Origin: Pediococcus acidilactici | GTDB lineage: Bacteria > Bacillota > Bacilli > Lactobacillales > Lactobacillaceae | NCBI GenBank assembly: GCA_024970065.1 | Contig: CP103908.1 | Location: forward strand, 1,240,001 to 1,304,000 | Direction: 5' to 3' | Length of the DNA: 64,000 nucleotides | Part shown: positions 48,968 through 56,955 of the stretch, piece by piece | How the letters are laid out: every line of letters begins with the position of its first letter | Numbering within the stretch: the stretch's first letter is position 1 | Program-made: the position numbers and the translations under genes | The notes under the pieces: generated by a model | Told to the model about the DNA's origin: nothing | Seen by the model: only the letters and a program-made list of their open reading frames with translations | Database searches by the model: none

Positions 48968-49021
48968 TAAGTTATTTACAATAAATATGGTATCCTCCCT
49001 AAAAACTTAGTTAGGAGGGAT
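48968..49021 (-). promoter_or_regulatory. efp leader RNA structure
   Basis: On the minus strand ATCCCTCCTAA (49021-49011, the Pro-Pro-Asn codons) can pair with TTAGGGAGGAT (49002-48992), with one mismatch and one wobble. TAAGTT (49009-49004), starting at the leader stop codon, is exactly complementary to AACTTA (48973-48968), which abuts the efp SD. The pairings could be alternative or joint. The regulatory role is inferred. Confidence 0.45.
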
Positions 49022-49060
49022 TGAAAAAATGCTCCGCATGATTTTTAGAGTAAAGCTCAT
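49007..49060 (-). CDS. Candidate efp leader peptide ending in Pro-Pro-Asn
   Basis: 17 codons: MSFTLKIMRSIFSIPPN, then TAA. SD GGAGGG lies 5 nt ahead of the ATG, and an extended -10 lies 32 nt upstream. The stop is 54 nt before the efp start. Pro-Pro-X is the class of sequence whose translation needs EF-P, so this peptide could sense EF-P activity. Known principle, new reading: I am not aware of this leader having been described. Confidence 0.55.
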   Translation of the reverse strand: MSFTLKIMRSIFSIPPN

Positions 49061-49091
49061 CTGCGCCCTCCGCGATTTATTGTTTATATCC

Positions 49092-49097
49092 ATTCTA
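49092..49097 (-). promoter_or_regulatory. Extended -10 promoter of efp leader
   Basis: TGCTAGAAT on the minus strand (TAGAAT at 49097-49092), 32 nt ahead of the leader-peptide ATG. The -35 region is weak. Confidence 0.5.
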
Positions 49098-49158
49098 GCA
49101 TAAAAAAGCGCTTAAATGGATGCCTTCTCTTGACGGACTTAAAAAGCGCTTGGTCCAT

Positions 49159-49203
49159 AAAAAAAGTGCAACGCTCACTATACCACTAAGTGACGTTACA
49201 CTT
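49159..49203 (-). terminator. Terminator of the purB-nicotinamidase operon
   Basis: AAGTGTAACGTCACTT...AGTGAGCGTTGCACTT on the minus strand, then TTTTTTT. Confidence 0.8.
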
Positions 49204-49237
49204 CTTATTTCGATATTATTTATTAGGTATAAATTGA

Positions 49238-49792
49238 CTATTCAATCGTTGCCCCTAACGCGTTTTTGAAATGGGATAAGGCCCAGTCTTGACCGTGTTC
49301 GGTGAACGTTGCGACCATCGTTGGGTCAATAATTAACTGGTAACCTAGATCATAAGCATCCACCGCCGTATGCAACACGCAGATGTCCGTGCAGACCCCC
49401 GCTAATCGCAGAGTATCCACATGTCGCTCACGTAAACGAATATCTAAATCAGTGCCCGCAAAAGAACTATAACGAGTTTTAGCAAACTGCCGGACCCGTG
49501 GATTGTCTTGGTTCAATTCGTACCAGTCCTTTAGTTGACCATACAATTCCCGTCCCCAAGAACCTTCTAAATTATGCGCATCAAATAATTTGGTTTCGGG
49601 ATGATAAGGATCCTTTTCAACATGTAAATCCGTTGGGAGCATTACCCAGCCACCTTCGCGAAGTTCGCGATTGGCCGCTTTAATCAAAGCTGGTTCAATT
49701 GCTTGACCCACCTTGCCAGTCGTTAACGCTCCATTTGTAGCAACAAAATCATTTGTATAATCAATAATCAGTAAAGCTTCGTTTGCACCCAT
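49238..49792 (-). CDS. pncA: Isochorismatase-family cysteine hydrolase (nicotinamidase-like)
   Basis: 184 aa. Catalytic triad candidates: Asp11 in IIDYTNDF, Lys in RQFAKTRYSSF, Cys in LAGVCTDICVLHTA (with the cis-peptide VCT). Best fit is nicotinamide to nicotinate hydrolysis in NAD salvage, but related cysteine hydrolases cannot be excluded. It follows purB by 32 nt. Confidence 0.82.
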   Translation of the reverse strand: MGANEALLIIDYTNDFVATNGALTTGKVGQAIEPALIKAANRELREGGWVMLPTDLHVEKDPYHPETKLFDAHNLEGSWGRELYGQLKDWYELNQDNPRVRQFAKTRYSSFAGTDLDIRLRERHVDTLRLAGVCTDICVLHTAVDAYDLGYQLIIDPTMVATFTEHGQDWALSHFKNALGATIE

Positions 49793-49824
49793 TTTAATTC
49801 CTCGCTTCCTGGTTTCGCACCTGC

Positions 49825-51126
49825 TTATTCTACGTTAATTCCACAACGTTGGTAAATCGCGTCAACGTTCTTCAAGTGGTAGCGATAGTTAAAAATTGAT
49901 TTAACTTCTTCATCACTTAACGTCGTCTTTATTTTACTATCTTTAAGCAGTAAGTCCATAAAATGCTGCCCAGTGTTCCAAACTTCCATGGCAATTGGTT
50001 GAACAGTATCGTAAGCCTCTTCACGAGTCCAACCCTTATCGATGAGCTTGAGCATTACTTGTTGTGAGAAAATCAGTCCGTGGGTCATTTCCAAATCTTT
50101 TTTAATTTCGTCTTCGTTGATGACCAGGTTGTTTAAAATCCGGTTCATCCGGTTTAATACGTAGTCCACCAGGGAAGTGGCGTCTGGTAGAATCACCCGT
50201 TCTGCCGAAGAATGCGAAATATCACGTTCGTGCCATAAATTCATGTTTTCAAAGGCCGTAACCATTTCGCCACGCACCACCCGGCTTAATCCGGAAACAT
50301 TTTCTGAACCGATCGGATTACGTTTATGTGGCATTGCGGAAGAACCCTTTTGCCCCTTAGCAAAGCCTTCGCGCATTTCGTTAACTTCGGTACGTTGTAA
50401 ATGCCGAATCTCGGTTGCCATTTCTTCAATTTGGGAAGCAATTAATGCTAGCACGCTAAGGTATTCGGCGTGTAAATCCCGCGGTAAAATTTGGGTGGAA
50501 ATTTCTTGGTGTCGGATTCCCAACATTTCGCAAACCCATTCTTCAATTTGAGGAGTAATATTAGCAAACGTTCCTACCGCACCACTAATTTTACCAACTT
50601 CAATATGTTGGCGAGCCTGTTTGAAACGTTCAATATTACGATTAATTTCGGAATACCAGCGTAAGAATTTCAAGCCAATCGTAGTCGGTTCCGCATGAAT
50701 CCCGTGGGTTCGCCCTACCGTAATCAAGTCCTTATACTTGATTGCCATTTCCTTCAAGGTTGCTTGTAGCTTTTCTAAATCAGCCGCAATAATTTTGTTT
50801 GCAGCCTTAATTCGCAACGATTGTGCAGTATCGACCACGTCCGTACTGGTTAACCCGTAGTGAATCCATTTCCGTTCTTCACCCAAAGATTCGGAAACCG
50901 CCCTCGTGAAGGCAATTACGTCGTGGTGAGTTTGACTTTCAATTTCATCAATGCGGGAAATGTCAAACCGGGCGTTTTTTTCGATTAACGCCAAGTCTTC
51001 ATCAGGCACTTTTCCAACCTTATTCCAAGCTTTAACTACCGCAATTTCGACTTCTAGCCAACTGTCAAACTGCGCTTGCCGGTTCCATATTTTTTGCATT
51101 TCAGGTCGTGTATAACGATCAATCAT
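49825..51126 (-). CDS. purB: Adenylosuccinate lyase
   Basis: 433 aa. Fumarase/aspartase superfamily; signature GSSAMPHKRNPIGSEN, and THHDVIAF and GRTHGIHAEP. Acts twice in purine synthesis (SAICAR and adenylosuccinate cleavage). SD GAGGGG. Divergent from purA across 183 bp. Confidence 0.97.
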   Translation of the reverse strand: MIDRYTRPEMQKIWNRQAQFDSWLEVEIAVVKAWNKVGKVPDEDLALIEKNARFDISRIDEIESQTHHDVIAFTRAVSESLGEERKWIHYGLTSTDVVDTAQSLRIKAANKIIAADLEKLQATLKEMAIKYKDLITVGRTHGIHAEPTTIGLKFLRWYSEINRNIERFKQARQHIEVGKISGAVGTFANITPQIEEWVCEMLGIRHQEISTQILPRDLHAEYLSVLALIASQIEEMATEIRHLQRTEVNEMREGFAKGQKGSSAMPHKRNPIGSENVSGLSRVVRGEMVTAFENMNLWHERDISHSSAERVILPDATSLVDYVLNRMNRILNNLVINEDEIKKDLEMTHGLIFSQQVMLKLIDKGWTREEAYDTVQPIAMEVWNTGQHFMDLLLKDSKIKTTLSDEEVKSIFNYRYHLKNVDAIYQRCGINVE

Positions 51127-51166
51127 TTAGATTACCCCTCGTCCTAAAAAAATTATTTACTAACCT

Positions 51167-51295
51167 ATTTTATCAAATTCTCCCTAATTAATAAACGCGA
51201 ACTATCAAAAGCTTTACTCTGTCAATAATTCGGGTCGACTCATTTAAATTTAACCCGTTTTATGTTATTATCAGGAAGTTGTGTATTGATAAAAT
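51167..51295. promoter_or_regulatory. Divergent purB/purA control region with possible PurBoxes
   Basis: Extended -10 elements TTGATAAAAT face both ways (51172-51167 for purB, 51290-51295 for purA). Between them AAACGCGAACTAT (51193-51205; 11 of 13 to the PurBox consensus) and an inverted, weaker CCGAATTATT (51234-51225) are spaced like a PurR site pair. Confidence 0.4.
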
Positions 51296-51309
51296 ATGGA
51301 GGAATGAAG

Positions 51310-52602
51310 ATGACAGCTACAGTAGTAATCGGCAGCCAGTGGGGCGACGAAGGAAAGGGTAAGATCATTGATTTTTTAGGACAAAACGCTGATGTTACCG
51401 TTCGTTACTCTGGTGGAGATAACGCAGGTCATTCCTTGGTCGTTAACGATCAAAAACTAGCCTTGCGACTAATCCCATCCGGAATTTTGGCGCCTAATTC
51501 AATTTGCATCATTGGCAACGGAACCGTGGTTAACCCACACACCCTGTTGGACGAAATTAAGGAATTAAATCGAGCTGGCGTAAACACCGACCACTTGAGA
51601 ATTTCTGACCGGGCGCACATCATTTTCCCTTACCACATCTTGCAAGATCAACAACAAGAACGCGACCGTTCGAAAAATGGTGAAAAGATTGGTACTACCA
51701 ATAAGGGAATTGGTCCAGCATACATGGATAAGATGCAACGGATCGGAATCCGGGCCGTCGACTTGCTTGATGCTGAAGGATTAAAAGAAAAGATTTCTTT
51801 TAACTTAGCACAAAAACAACGGGTTTTGGATGATGATCTTTGGGAACAATTACCAAGTGTGGACGAACTTACTAAGCAATACGCTGAGTACGGCCAAATC
51901 CTTAAGGATTACATCACCGATACCAGTTACTTAATCAACACTAAATTGCACGAACAAAAACGGGTCCTCTTTGAAGGCGCACAAGGTACCATGCTTGATA
52001 TCGACCACGGTACCTACCCATTTGTTACCTCATCAAACCCAACGGCGGGTGGCGCTGCTACCGGTTCTGGAATTGGGGTAACTAAGATTAAGCACGTCAT
52101 TGGCGTATGTAAGGCATACGTTTCCCGAGTTGGTGAAGGTCCTTTCCCAACCGAACAAATTAACGAAATTGGTGATCGTATTCGCGAAGTTGCTCACGAA
52201 TACGGTACCGTTACCCACCGTCCGCGGCGGATCGGTTGGTTTGACGGAGTTTTGATGAAGTACGTTGCCGACGTTAACGGCTTGACTGACCTAGTTGTCA
52301 ACTGTCTCGATGTTCTGTCCGGCTTTGATGAAGTGAAGATCTGTACTGGTTACCAAACCGACCACGGTGTAATCAATTACTACCCCGCTTCCGAAAAGGA
52401 ATTGGAAAACCTAACCCCAATTTACGAAACTTTGCCAGGTTGGCAAGAAGATCTAACCCAAATGCAAACTTATGATGAATTACCAACCAACGCGAAGAAC
52501 TACCTTAAGAAAATCGAAGAGATTACCGGCGTTCAAGTTAGTGCCTTTTCAATCGGTCCTGACCGTGAACAAACCGTGGTAATCAACGATATGTGGGGCT
52601 AA
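51310..52602 (+). CDS. purA: Adenylosuccinate synthetase
   Basis: 430 aa, the family length. GTP-dependent step from IMP to adenylosuccinate. N-terminal GSQWGDEGKGKIIDFL, catalytic Asp13 and His41 region (GGDNAGHSL), THRPRRIGWFD near the C-terminal half. SD GGAGG is 7 nt ahead of the ATG at 51310; open frame further upstream lacks signals. Confidence 0.97.
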   Translation: MTATVVIGSQWGDEGKGKIIDFLGQNADVTVRYSGGDNAGHSLVVNDQKLALRLIPSGILAPNSICIIGNGTVVNPHTLLDEIKELNRAGVNTDHLRISDRAHIIFPYHILQDQQQERDRSKNGEKIGTTNKGIGPAYMDKMQRIGIRAVDLLDAEGLKEKISFNLAQKQRVLDDDLWEQLPSVDELTKQYAEYGQILKDYITDTSYLINTKLHEQKRVLFEGAQGTMLDIDHGTYPFVTSSNPTAGGAATGSGIGVTKIKHVIGVCKAYVSRVGEGPFPTEQINEIGDRIREVAHEYGTVTHRPRRIGWFDGVLMKYVADVNGLTDLVVNCLDVLSGFDEVKICTGYQTDHGVINYYPASEKELENLTPIYETLPGWQEDLTQMQTYDELPTNAKNYLKKIEEITGVQVSAFSIGPDREQTVVINDMWG

Positions 52603-52636
52603 ACTTTATTAATCAAGAAATGAATCTATATAAAAT

Positions 52637-52680
52637 AAAAGGTCTTGTAGCATCCATCCCGGATGTTGCAAGGCCTTTTT
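52637..52680. terminator. Bidirectional terminator between purA and SDR gene
   Basis: AAAAGGTCTTGTAGCATCC and GGATGTTGCAAGGCCTTTTT pair with two internal mismatches; convergent genes. Confidence 0.8.
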
Positions 52681-52684
52681 CAAT

Positions 52685-53479
52685 TTAAAAAATAGTCGGT
52701 ACTAGTCCGCCGTCAATTCTTAAAGCTTCTCCAGAAAATGATGAAGAATCCGGACTAGCCACAAAAGTTACGAACCGTCCAATTTCTGCAGGACGAATAA
52801 GGCGCTGAATTTGTGATCTTGAACGGTGATTCTTCATAAAGTCCGTCTCCCACCGTTCCTCAGGAATTCCGCTATCCTGATACATCTCGGTAAGCATCTT
52901 TTGGACCCCTTCCGTAAGCGTTGAGCCCGGCATCACCGTATTTACCGTTACATGAGTGCCCACGGTCAGGTTCGATAGGCTCTTTGCCAGAGATAAGTTC
53001 ATGGTCTTCGTCATGCTGTACTGGGGCATTTCTCCCGAAGGCATCACGGCTTCTTCACTAGCAATGAAAATCACCCGCCCAAAATCTTGTTCCAGCATGT
53101 GGGGCATGTAAAATTTAGCTAGCGCATTACCTGATAAAACGTTGGTCCGGAAATAACGTTCCCAAGTTTCGTCATCAATCTCCCAATACTCCATGGTGCC
53201 AAAAATTCCCATATTATTTACTAAAATGTCAACTTGGGGAAATTTTTCAAACAACGCTTGCCGACTTGCATCATCAGTGAGATCAAAAGGAGCTCCCTGC
53301 GGACGAGTTCTCGGAAATTGCGTTTTAATTTCATCGACTACCTTTTGTACGTCCGCAGCACGACGACCGTTAATAATTACGTTAGTCCCCTCCCGGGCCA
53401 TTTCCAGCGCAATTGCTTTTCCGATGCCCTTAGTTGAACCAGTTATTAACGCTAATTTACCATCTAAATGTAATTCCAT
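52685..53479 (-). CDS. Short-chain dehydrogenase/reductase
   Basis: 264 aa classical SDR. Cofactor motif TGSTKGIGKA (residues 14-23), NNMG (NAG variant), active site Ser and YSMTK (Tyr-x-x-x-Lys). The NGRR after strand 2 suggests NADP(H). Substrate unknown. It follows the aldo/keto reductase gene by 24 nt; an HxlR regulator is divergent from that pair. Confidence 0.9.
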   Translation of the reverse strand: MELHLDGKLALITGSTKGIGKAIALEMAREGTNVIINGRRAADVQKVVDEIKTQFPRTRPQGAPFDLTDDASRQALFEKFPQVDILVNNMGIFGTMEYWEIDDETWERYFRTNVLSGNALAKFYMPHMLEQDFGRVIFIASEEAVMPSGEMPQYSMTKTMNLSLAKSLSNLTVGTHVTVNTVMPGSTLTEGVQKMLTEMYQDSGIPEERWETDFMKNHRSRSQIQRLIRPAEIGRFVTFVASPDSSSFSGEALRIDGGLVPTIF

Positions 53480-53503
53480 ATTTAATTATCCTCACTTTCC
53501 AAT

Positions 53504-54343
53504 TTAAAAATCAAACGTGTCTGGGTCGGGACCTACCCGTAAATTTTCATTTAGCTCATTAATTTGGGCCATCTCGGCGGCGGTTAGTTCAAAGTCAAAG
53601 ACTTCCGCGTTACTCTTAATTCGGGCGGGCTTGACTGATTTAACTACCAACAAAACGTCCCGTTGGATGTCCCACCGTAAAATAATTTGAGCGACGCTCT
53701 TCTGGTGGTTTTGTGCAATTTCTTTCAGAACAGGATTATCCAAAATTTTACCCTGCATTAACGGCGACCAAGCTTGAATTTTCAAGTTGTGAGCGGACGC
53801 AAACTTGATCAATTCCGTTTGGCTTAACTTCGGGTGGGTTTCCACTTGGTCGATTACCGGCATAACTTCTGCGAATTCGGCCAGCTCTTTTAAATGGCTG
53901 ATTTGGAAATTACTTACCCCAATCGCCTTGATTTTACCGTCGTGATAAAGTTTTTCTAACGCCTTCCAAGAATCCCGGAAAGCGTCTTGACCCGGCCAGT
54001 GAATTAAATACAAATCAAGATAATCCAAACCCAATTTAGCCAAGCTATCTTGAAAAGCTCGGAGCGTTTCATCATAAGAAAGGTGATCATTCCACACCTT
54101 AGAAGTGATGAATAAGTCTTCTCGCCTTAGCCCGGTTGCGGCCATTCCAGCTTTAATTCCGGCGCCGGTTCCCGCCTCGTTGCCATATATTTGGGCGGTA
54201 TCAATCAAACGGTACCCCGCTTTGATGCCTTCGGCAACCACTTGTGCAGTTTGCTCATTAGGAATCTGAAATACTCCCATCCCCAAACCTGGCATAGACG
54301 TGCCATTGTTTAAAGTTACGCGATCGTCTAAAGATTTAATCAT
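53504..54343 (-). CDS. Aldo/keto reductase
   Basis: 279 aa (beta/alpha)8 barrel. Catalytic tetrad: Asp and Tyr in DTAQIYGNE, Lys in TSKVWN, His in LIHWPG. The C-terminal SVKPARIKSNAEVFDF is NADPH-binding. Probably reduces small carbonyl compounds. ATG at 54343 with AAGGAG 11 nt ahead; an in-frame TTG at 54352 is the alternative. Confidence 0.92.
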   Translation of the reverse strand: MIKSLDDRVTLNNGTSMPGLGMGVFQIPNEQTAQVVAEGIKAGYRLIDTAQIYGNEAGTGAGIKAGMAATGLRREDLFITSKVWNDHLSYDETLRAFQDSLAKLGLDYLDLYLIHWPGQDAFRDSWKALEKLYHDGKIKAIGVSNFQISHLKELAEFAEVMPVIDQVETHPKLSQTELIKFASAHNLKIQAWSPLMQGKILDNPVLKEIAQNHQKSVAQIILRWDIQRDVLLVVKSVKPARIKSNAEVFDFELTAAEMAQINELNENLRVGPDPDTFDF

Positions 54344-54425
54344 GTTAACCAATGCTCCTTAATTAGTTTAGTAAAGCAATTATATGAACAAAGTTTCTTT
54401 TAATCTAGTACCGACTTTAATGTGC

Positions 54426-54449
54426 TATACTTACCAAAAAGTTACTTTT
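54426..54449 (+). promoter_or_regulatory. hxlR promoter -10 and possible operator
   Basis: TATACT (54426-54431) is followed at the transcription start by the perfect inverted repeat AAAAGT-T-ACTTTT (54437-54449). DUF24/HxlR regulators often bind such TACTT/AAGTA-type repeats. Confidence 0.4.
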
Positions 54450-54472
54450 AGTGTTTACGGGAGTGCATTTTA

Positions 54473-54844
54473 ATGGAGAAAAAAATATACAATATCGGAG
54501 TTGAAGCAACGATGGACGTGATTGGCGGAAAATGGAAGCCAATTATCCTGTGCAACCTTCGCCACGGGAAACAACGCCCAAGCGAATTGCGTCGGCAAAT
54601 TTCTGGCATCAGCCAAAAAATGCTCACTCAAGAATTACGCGAATTGGAACGAGATCACATTGTAGTCCGCAAATCTTACAACGTAATTCCCCCTAAGGTA
54701 GAATATTCCCTCAGTGAATATGGATTGACCTTGTCTACCCTATTAGACCAGTTGTGTTCATGGGGTGAAATGCACGTACAGACTTTACAAAAAAATGGCG
54801 TAGATGTTGAGTTAAATTGTGCCGGCACGCCCACTACAAATTAA
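54473..54844 (+). CDS. HxlR (DUF24) family transcriptional regulator
   Basis: 123 aa winged helix. Diagnostic DVIGGKWKPIILCNLRHGKQRPSELRRQ is typical; it is cited here as GGKWKPIILCNL and RPSELRR. One Cys (Cys27) near the N-terminus could be redox-sensitive as in YodB/HypR; further Cys lie C-terminal. Divergent from the AKR-SDR pair, its likely target. SD GGGAG. Confidence 0.9.
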   Translation: MEKKIYNIGVEATMDVIGGKWKPIILCNLRHGKQRPSELRRQISGISQKMLTQELRELERDHIVVRKSYNVIPPKVEYSLSEYGLTLSTLLDQLCSWGEMHVQTLQKNGVDVELNCAGTPTTN

Positions 54845-54892
54845 AAACACGGAGCTGAATCGTCGTCAGAGCGATCCAGTTCCGTGTTTTTT
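54843..54892 (+). terminator. hxlR terminator
   Basis: AAAAACACGGAGCTGAATCG and CGATCCAGTTCCGTGTTTTT pair with small mismatches. Confidence 0.85.
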
Positions 54893-54936
54893 ATAAATTT
54901 AATTTCTTCAATTACATAGTTAAGAGCTTGTTTAGT

Positions 54937-55800
54937 TTACCGCCGAGTAAGTTGTTGCCGGACTTTAGCAAGTCCTGTGCTAAACACCGTTAAAATAATG
55001 CCCAATAAGAATAACCCTAGCGCGATCGTAAATTCTCGGACCAATAAGTCTTGTCCTGCAGCTTGAACAATTTGCTTGACCACCGGATATTGAATTGGTA
55101 AATTACTCAACACGTTGCTTACATACCCGATTCCACAAATAATGGCGACGAAGCCTCCCACCACTAGCAGTGTGGATCCTACTGTACTAACTAACCGTTT
55201 GCGAAGCAGCGCATATCCTAACGTTAAAATTAAACCTACGCCACTAATCCAGATTACGGATTGGTCAATCTTGGAAAGCTTTTGCACTTGCCCTGCGTAT
55301 TGCGAAAGCTTTTGCGTATCAAGCTGACTGTTAAAGACGGCCACTACTTTACTAACCACCATTCCGTTAACCGTCTGTTGAAAGGCTCCGGCCGCTTGCG
55401 TATTTTGGTTAACCGCGTTAGTGATGATATTTTCATCGATGTGGACTTGTTGACCGTCGTAGAATTGTTGAACCATCGTCTTTAATTCTTCATTAACTAA
55501 ATCATCCGGAATTAAGTTGGTTTGGTTAATCCCCGCTTGTTGCAACTGGGTATCTAACTGTTGGTTAATCACTTCGGCCGCGTTGGATTTTTCAATCTGT
55601 TGCTGAACGTAGTTAGCGTTAAACACGGTTTGTTTAGCTGAAACCGCCCCAAAGAAAAATAACCCTAACAAAATCATTAGTACCCTTGCAATCACTAGTC
55701 GGGGTGGCCGCACCGGCTCCGCGGTTTTCCCCGCTTTTTCGGTATCCTTGGCTTCCAAACGACTTTGCCTACTCATTCTAGTTTCTTGAATTTTGACCAC
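54937..55800 (-). CDS. Hypothetical four-helix membrane protein
   Basis: 287 aa. Basic cytoplasmic N-terminus with a Pro-rich segment (residues 28-34), helix 1 (about 37-57), a Gln/Asn-rich extracellular domain of about 120 residues, then three helices and a basic tail. No family recognised. A GTG at 55800 follows GAGAAGG; an ATG at 55776 lacks an SD, so the start is uncertain. Monocistronic. Confidence 0.7.
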   Translation of the reverse strand: MVKIQETRMSRQSRLEAKDTEKAGKTAEPVRPPRLVIARVLMILLGLFFFGAVSAKQTVFNANYVQQQIEKSNAAEVINQQLDTQLQQAGINQTNLIPDDLVNEELKTMVQQFYDGQQVHIDENIITNAVNQNTQAAGAFQQTVNGMVVSKVVAVFNSQLDTQKLSQYAGQVQKLSKIDQSVIWISGVGLILTLGYALLRKRLVSTVGSTLLVVGGFVAIICGIGYVSNVLSNLPIQYPVVKQIVQAAGQDLLVREFTIALGLFLLGIILTVFSTGLAKVRQQLTRR

Positions 55801-55985
55801 TTCCCCTTCTCAATTGTAGTTTATCCTTGCCTTATTATTCCCCATTCGCATTGGCTAAGGTCACCCCCTAGTCAACTGCCATATTCACTTCTTAGTTTAT
55901 CATTTCAAGCAATTTTTCTTCAATGAAAGCAGATGTAATTTACTTTTTTCTTTGAAAACTCTCCCGAAAGCTTGCAAAATTAGTA

Positions 55986-56015
55986 TTGCATATCCCCTTT
56001 TAGATAAGATATACT
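55986..56015 (+). promoter_or_regulatory. Promoter of the aquaglyceroporin gene
   Basis: TTGCAT (55986-55991), 18-bp spacer, TATACT (56010-56015). Confidence 0.55.
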
Positions 56016-56058
56016 TTTAAACAGTGTGTCTCATCAAAATACATTTTAAGGGAGTTAG

Positions 56059-56793
56059 ATGATGGAATATAGTTTTTTTGCTAAATTAGCTGCCGAATTT
56101 TTAGGTACCGCTATTTTAGTTATTTTAGGAAATGGTTCAGTTGCCAACGTGGAACTTAAGGGAACCAAGGGAAACGGTAGCGACTGGCTAGTAATTGCCG
56201 TTGGTTACGGTTGCGGGGTAATGGTTCCGGCATTGATGTTTGGTACCGTATCAGGAGCCCAAATCAACCCCGCCTTTACAATTGGGCTAGCCGTTTCTGG
56301 AATGTTTAGCTGGTCTCAGGTCATCCCATTCGTAGTTGCGCAAATGCTTGGGGCAATTATTGGACAACTAGTTGTTTATTGGGCTTACTTACCCCACTAC
56401 GACCAAACCACTGACCCAGAATCAATTTTTGGAACTTTTGGAACCATTGACGCAAGTGATAGCTTATGGAACGGTTTCGTTAACGAGTTTGTTGGTTCGT
56501 TCATTCTTTTCTTTGGAGCAACGGCCTTCACTCACGCACCATATTTTAAAGAAAACATGAGCTCAGTATTTATCGCTCTAGGATTCTTGGTTGGAACTTT
56601 GGTCGCTTCACTTGGTGGTGCAACTGGTCCAGCCCTCAACCCTGCCCGTGACTTAGGTCCTCGTTTAGTTCACGCTATCTTACCAATCAAACATAAAGGT
56701 TCTTCCCAATGGAACTACGCCCCAATTCCAGTAGTTGCTCCTATTTTAGCGGGAATCTGTGCGGTAGCGTTGTACAAAGGGATCTTCTTATAA
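56059..56793 (+). CDS. glpF: MIP-family aquaglyceroporin (GlpF/LarD-like)
   Basis: 244 aa with six membrane helices and two half-helices bearing NPA: INPAFT and LNPARDLG. The Asp after the second NPAR is typical of glycerol or lactic-acid channels rather than pure water channels. Two adjacent ATGs (56059 and 56062) follow AAGGGAG. The stand-alone location, without glpK or glpD, leaves the substrate open. Confidence 0.92.
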   Translation: MMEYSFFAKLAAEFLGTAILVILGNGSVANVELKGTKGNGSDWLVIAVGYGCGVMVPALMFGTVSGAQINPAFTIGLAVSGMFSWSQVIPFVVAQMLGAIIGQLVVYWAYLPHYDQTTDPESIFGTFGTIDASDSLWNGFVNEFVGSFILFFGATAFTHAPYFKENMSSVFIALGFLVGTLVASLGGATGPALNPARDLGPRLVHAILPIKHKGSSQWNYAPIPVVAPILAGICAVALYKGIFL

Positions 56794-56836
56794 AAGACTT
56801 ATACATAAATAGTCCAAACTAACTAATATATATATT

Positions 56837-56896
56837 AAAAAATAGGTGGAACTCGGCGTTTTCCGGCAACGGAAATCCGCGTTTCCACCTATTTTT
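56837..56896 (+). terminator. Terminator of the aquaglyceroporin gene
   Basis: AAAATAGGTGGAAAC-type arm pairs with GTTTCCACCTATTTTT; an inner stem-loop is included. Confidence 0.8.
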
Positions 56897-56915
56897 ATTA
56901 GCAATATTCGGCATT

Positions 56916-56948
56916 AAAAAACGGGCCCGGCCAAATTCGCCGTCCCGT
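56916..56948 (-). terminator. ccpA terminator
   Basis: ACGGGACGGC...GCCGGGCCCGT on the minus strand followed by TTTTTT. It lies back to back with the preceding terminator. Confidence 0.75.
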
Positions 56949-56955
56949 CTTGGTT

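Noticed and set aside
49029..49103. Plus-strand 24-codon ORF with GGAGGG SD opposite the efp leader
   Set aside because: Its SD is only the complement of the Pro-Pro codons and hairpin arm of the efp leader; no promoter on that strand. The minus-strand leader explains the sequence better.
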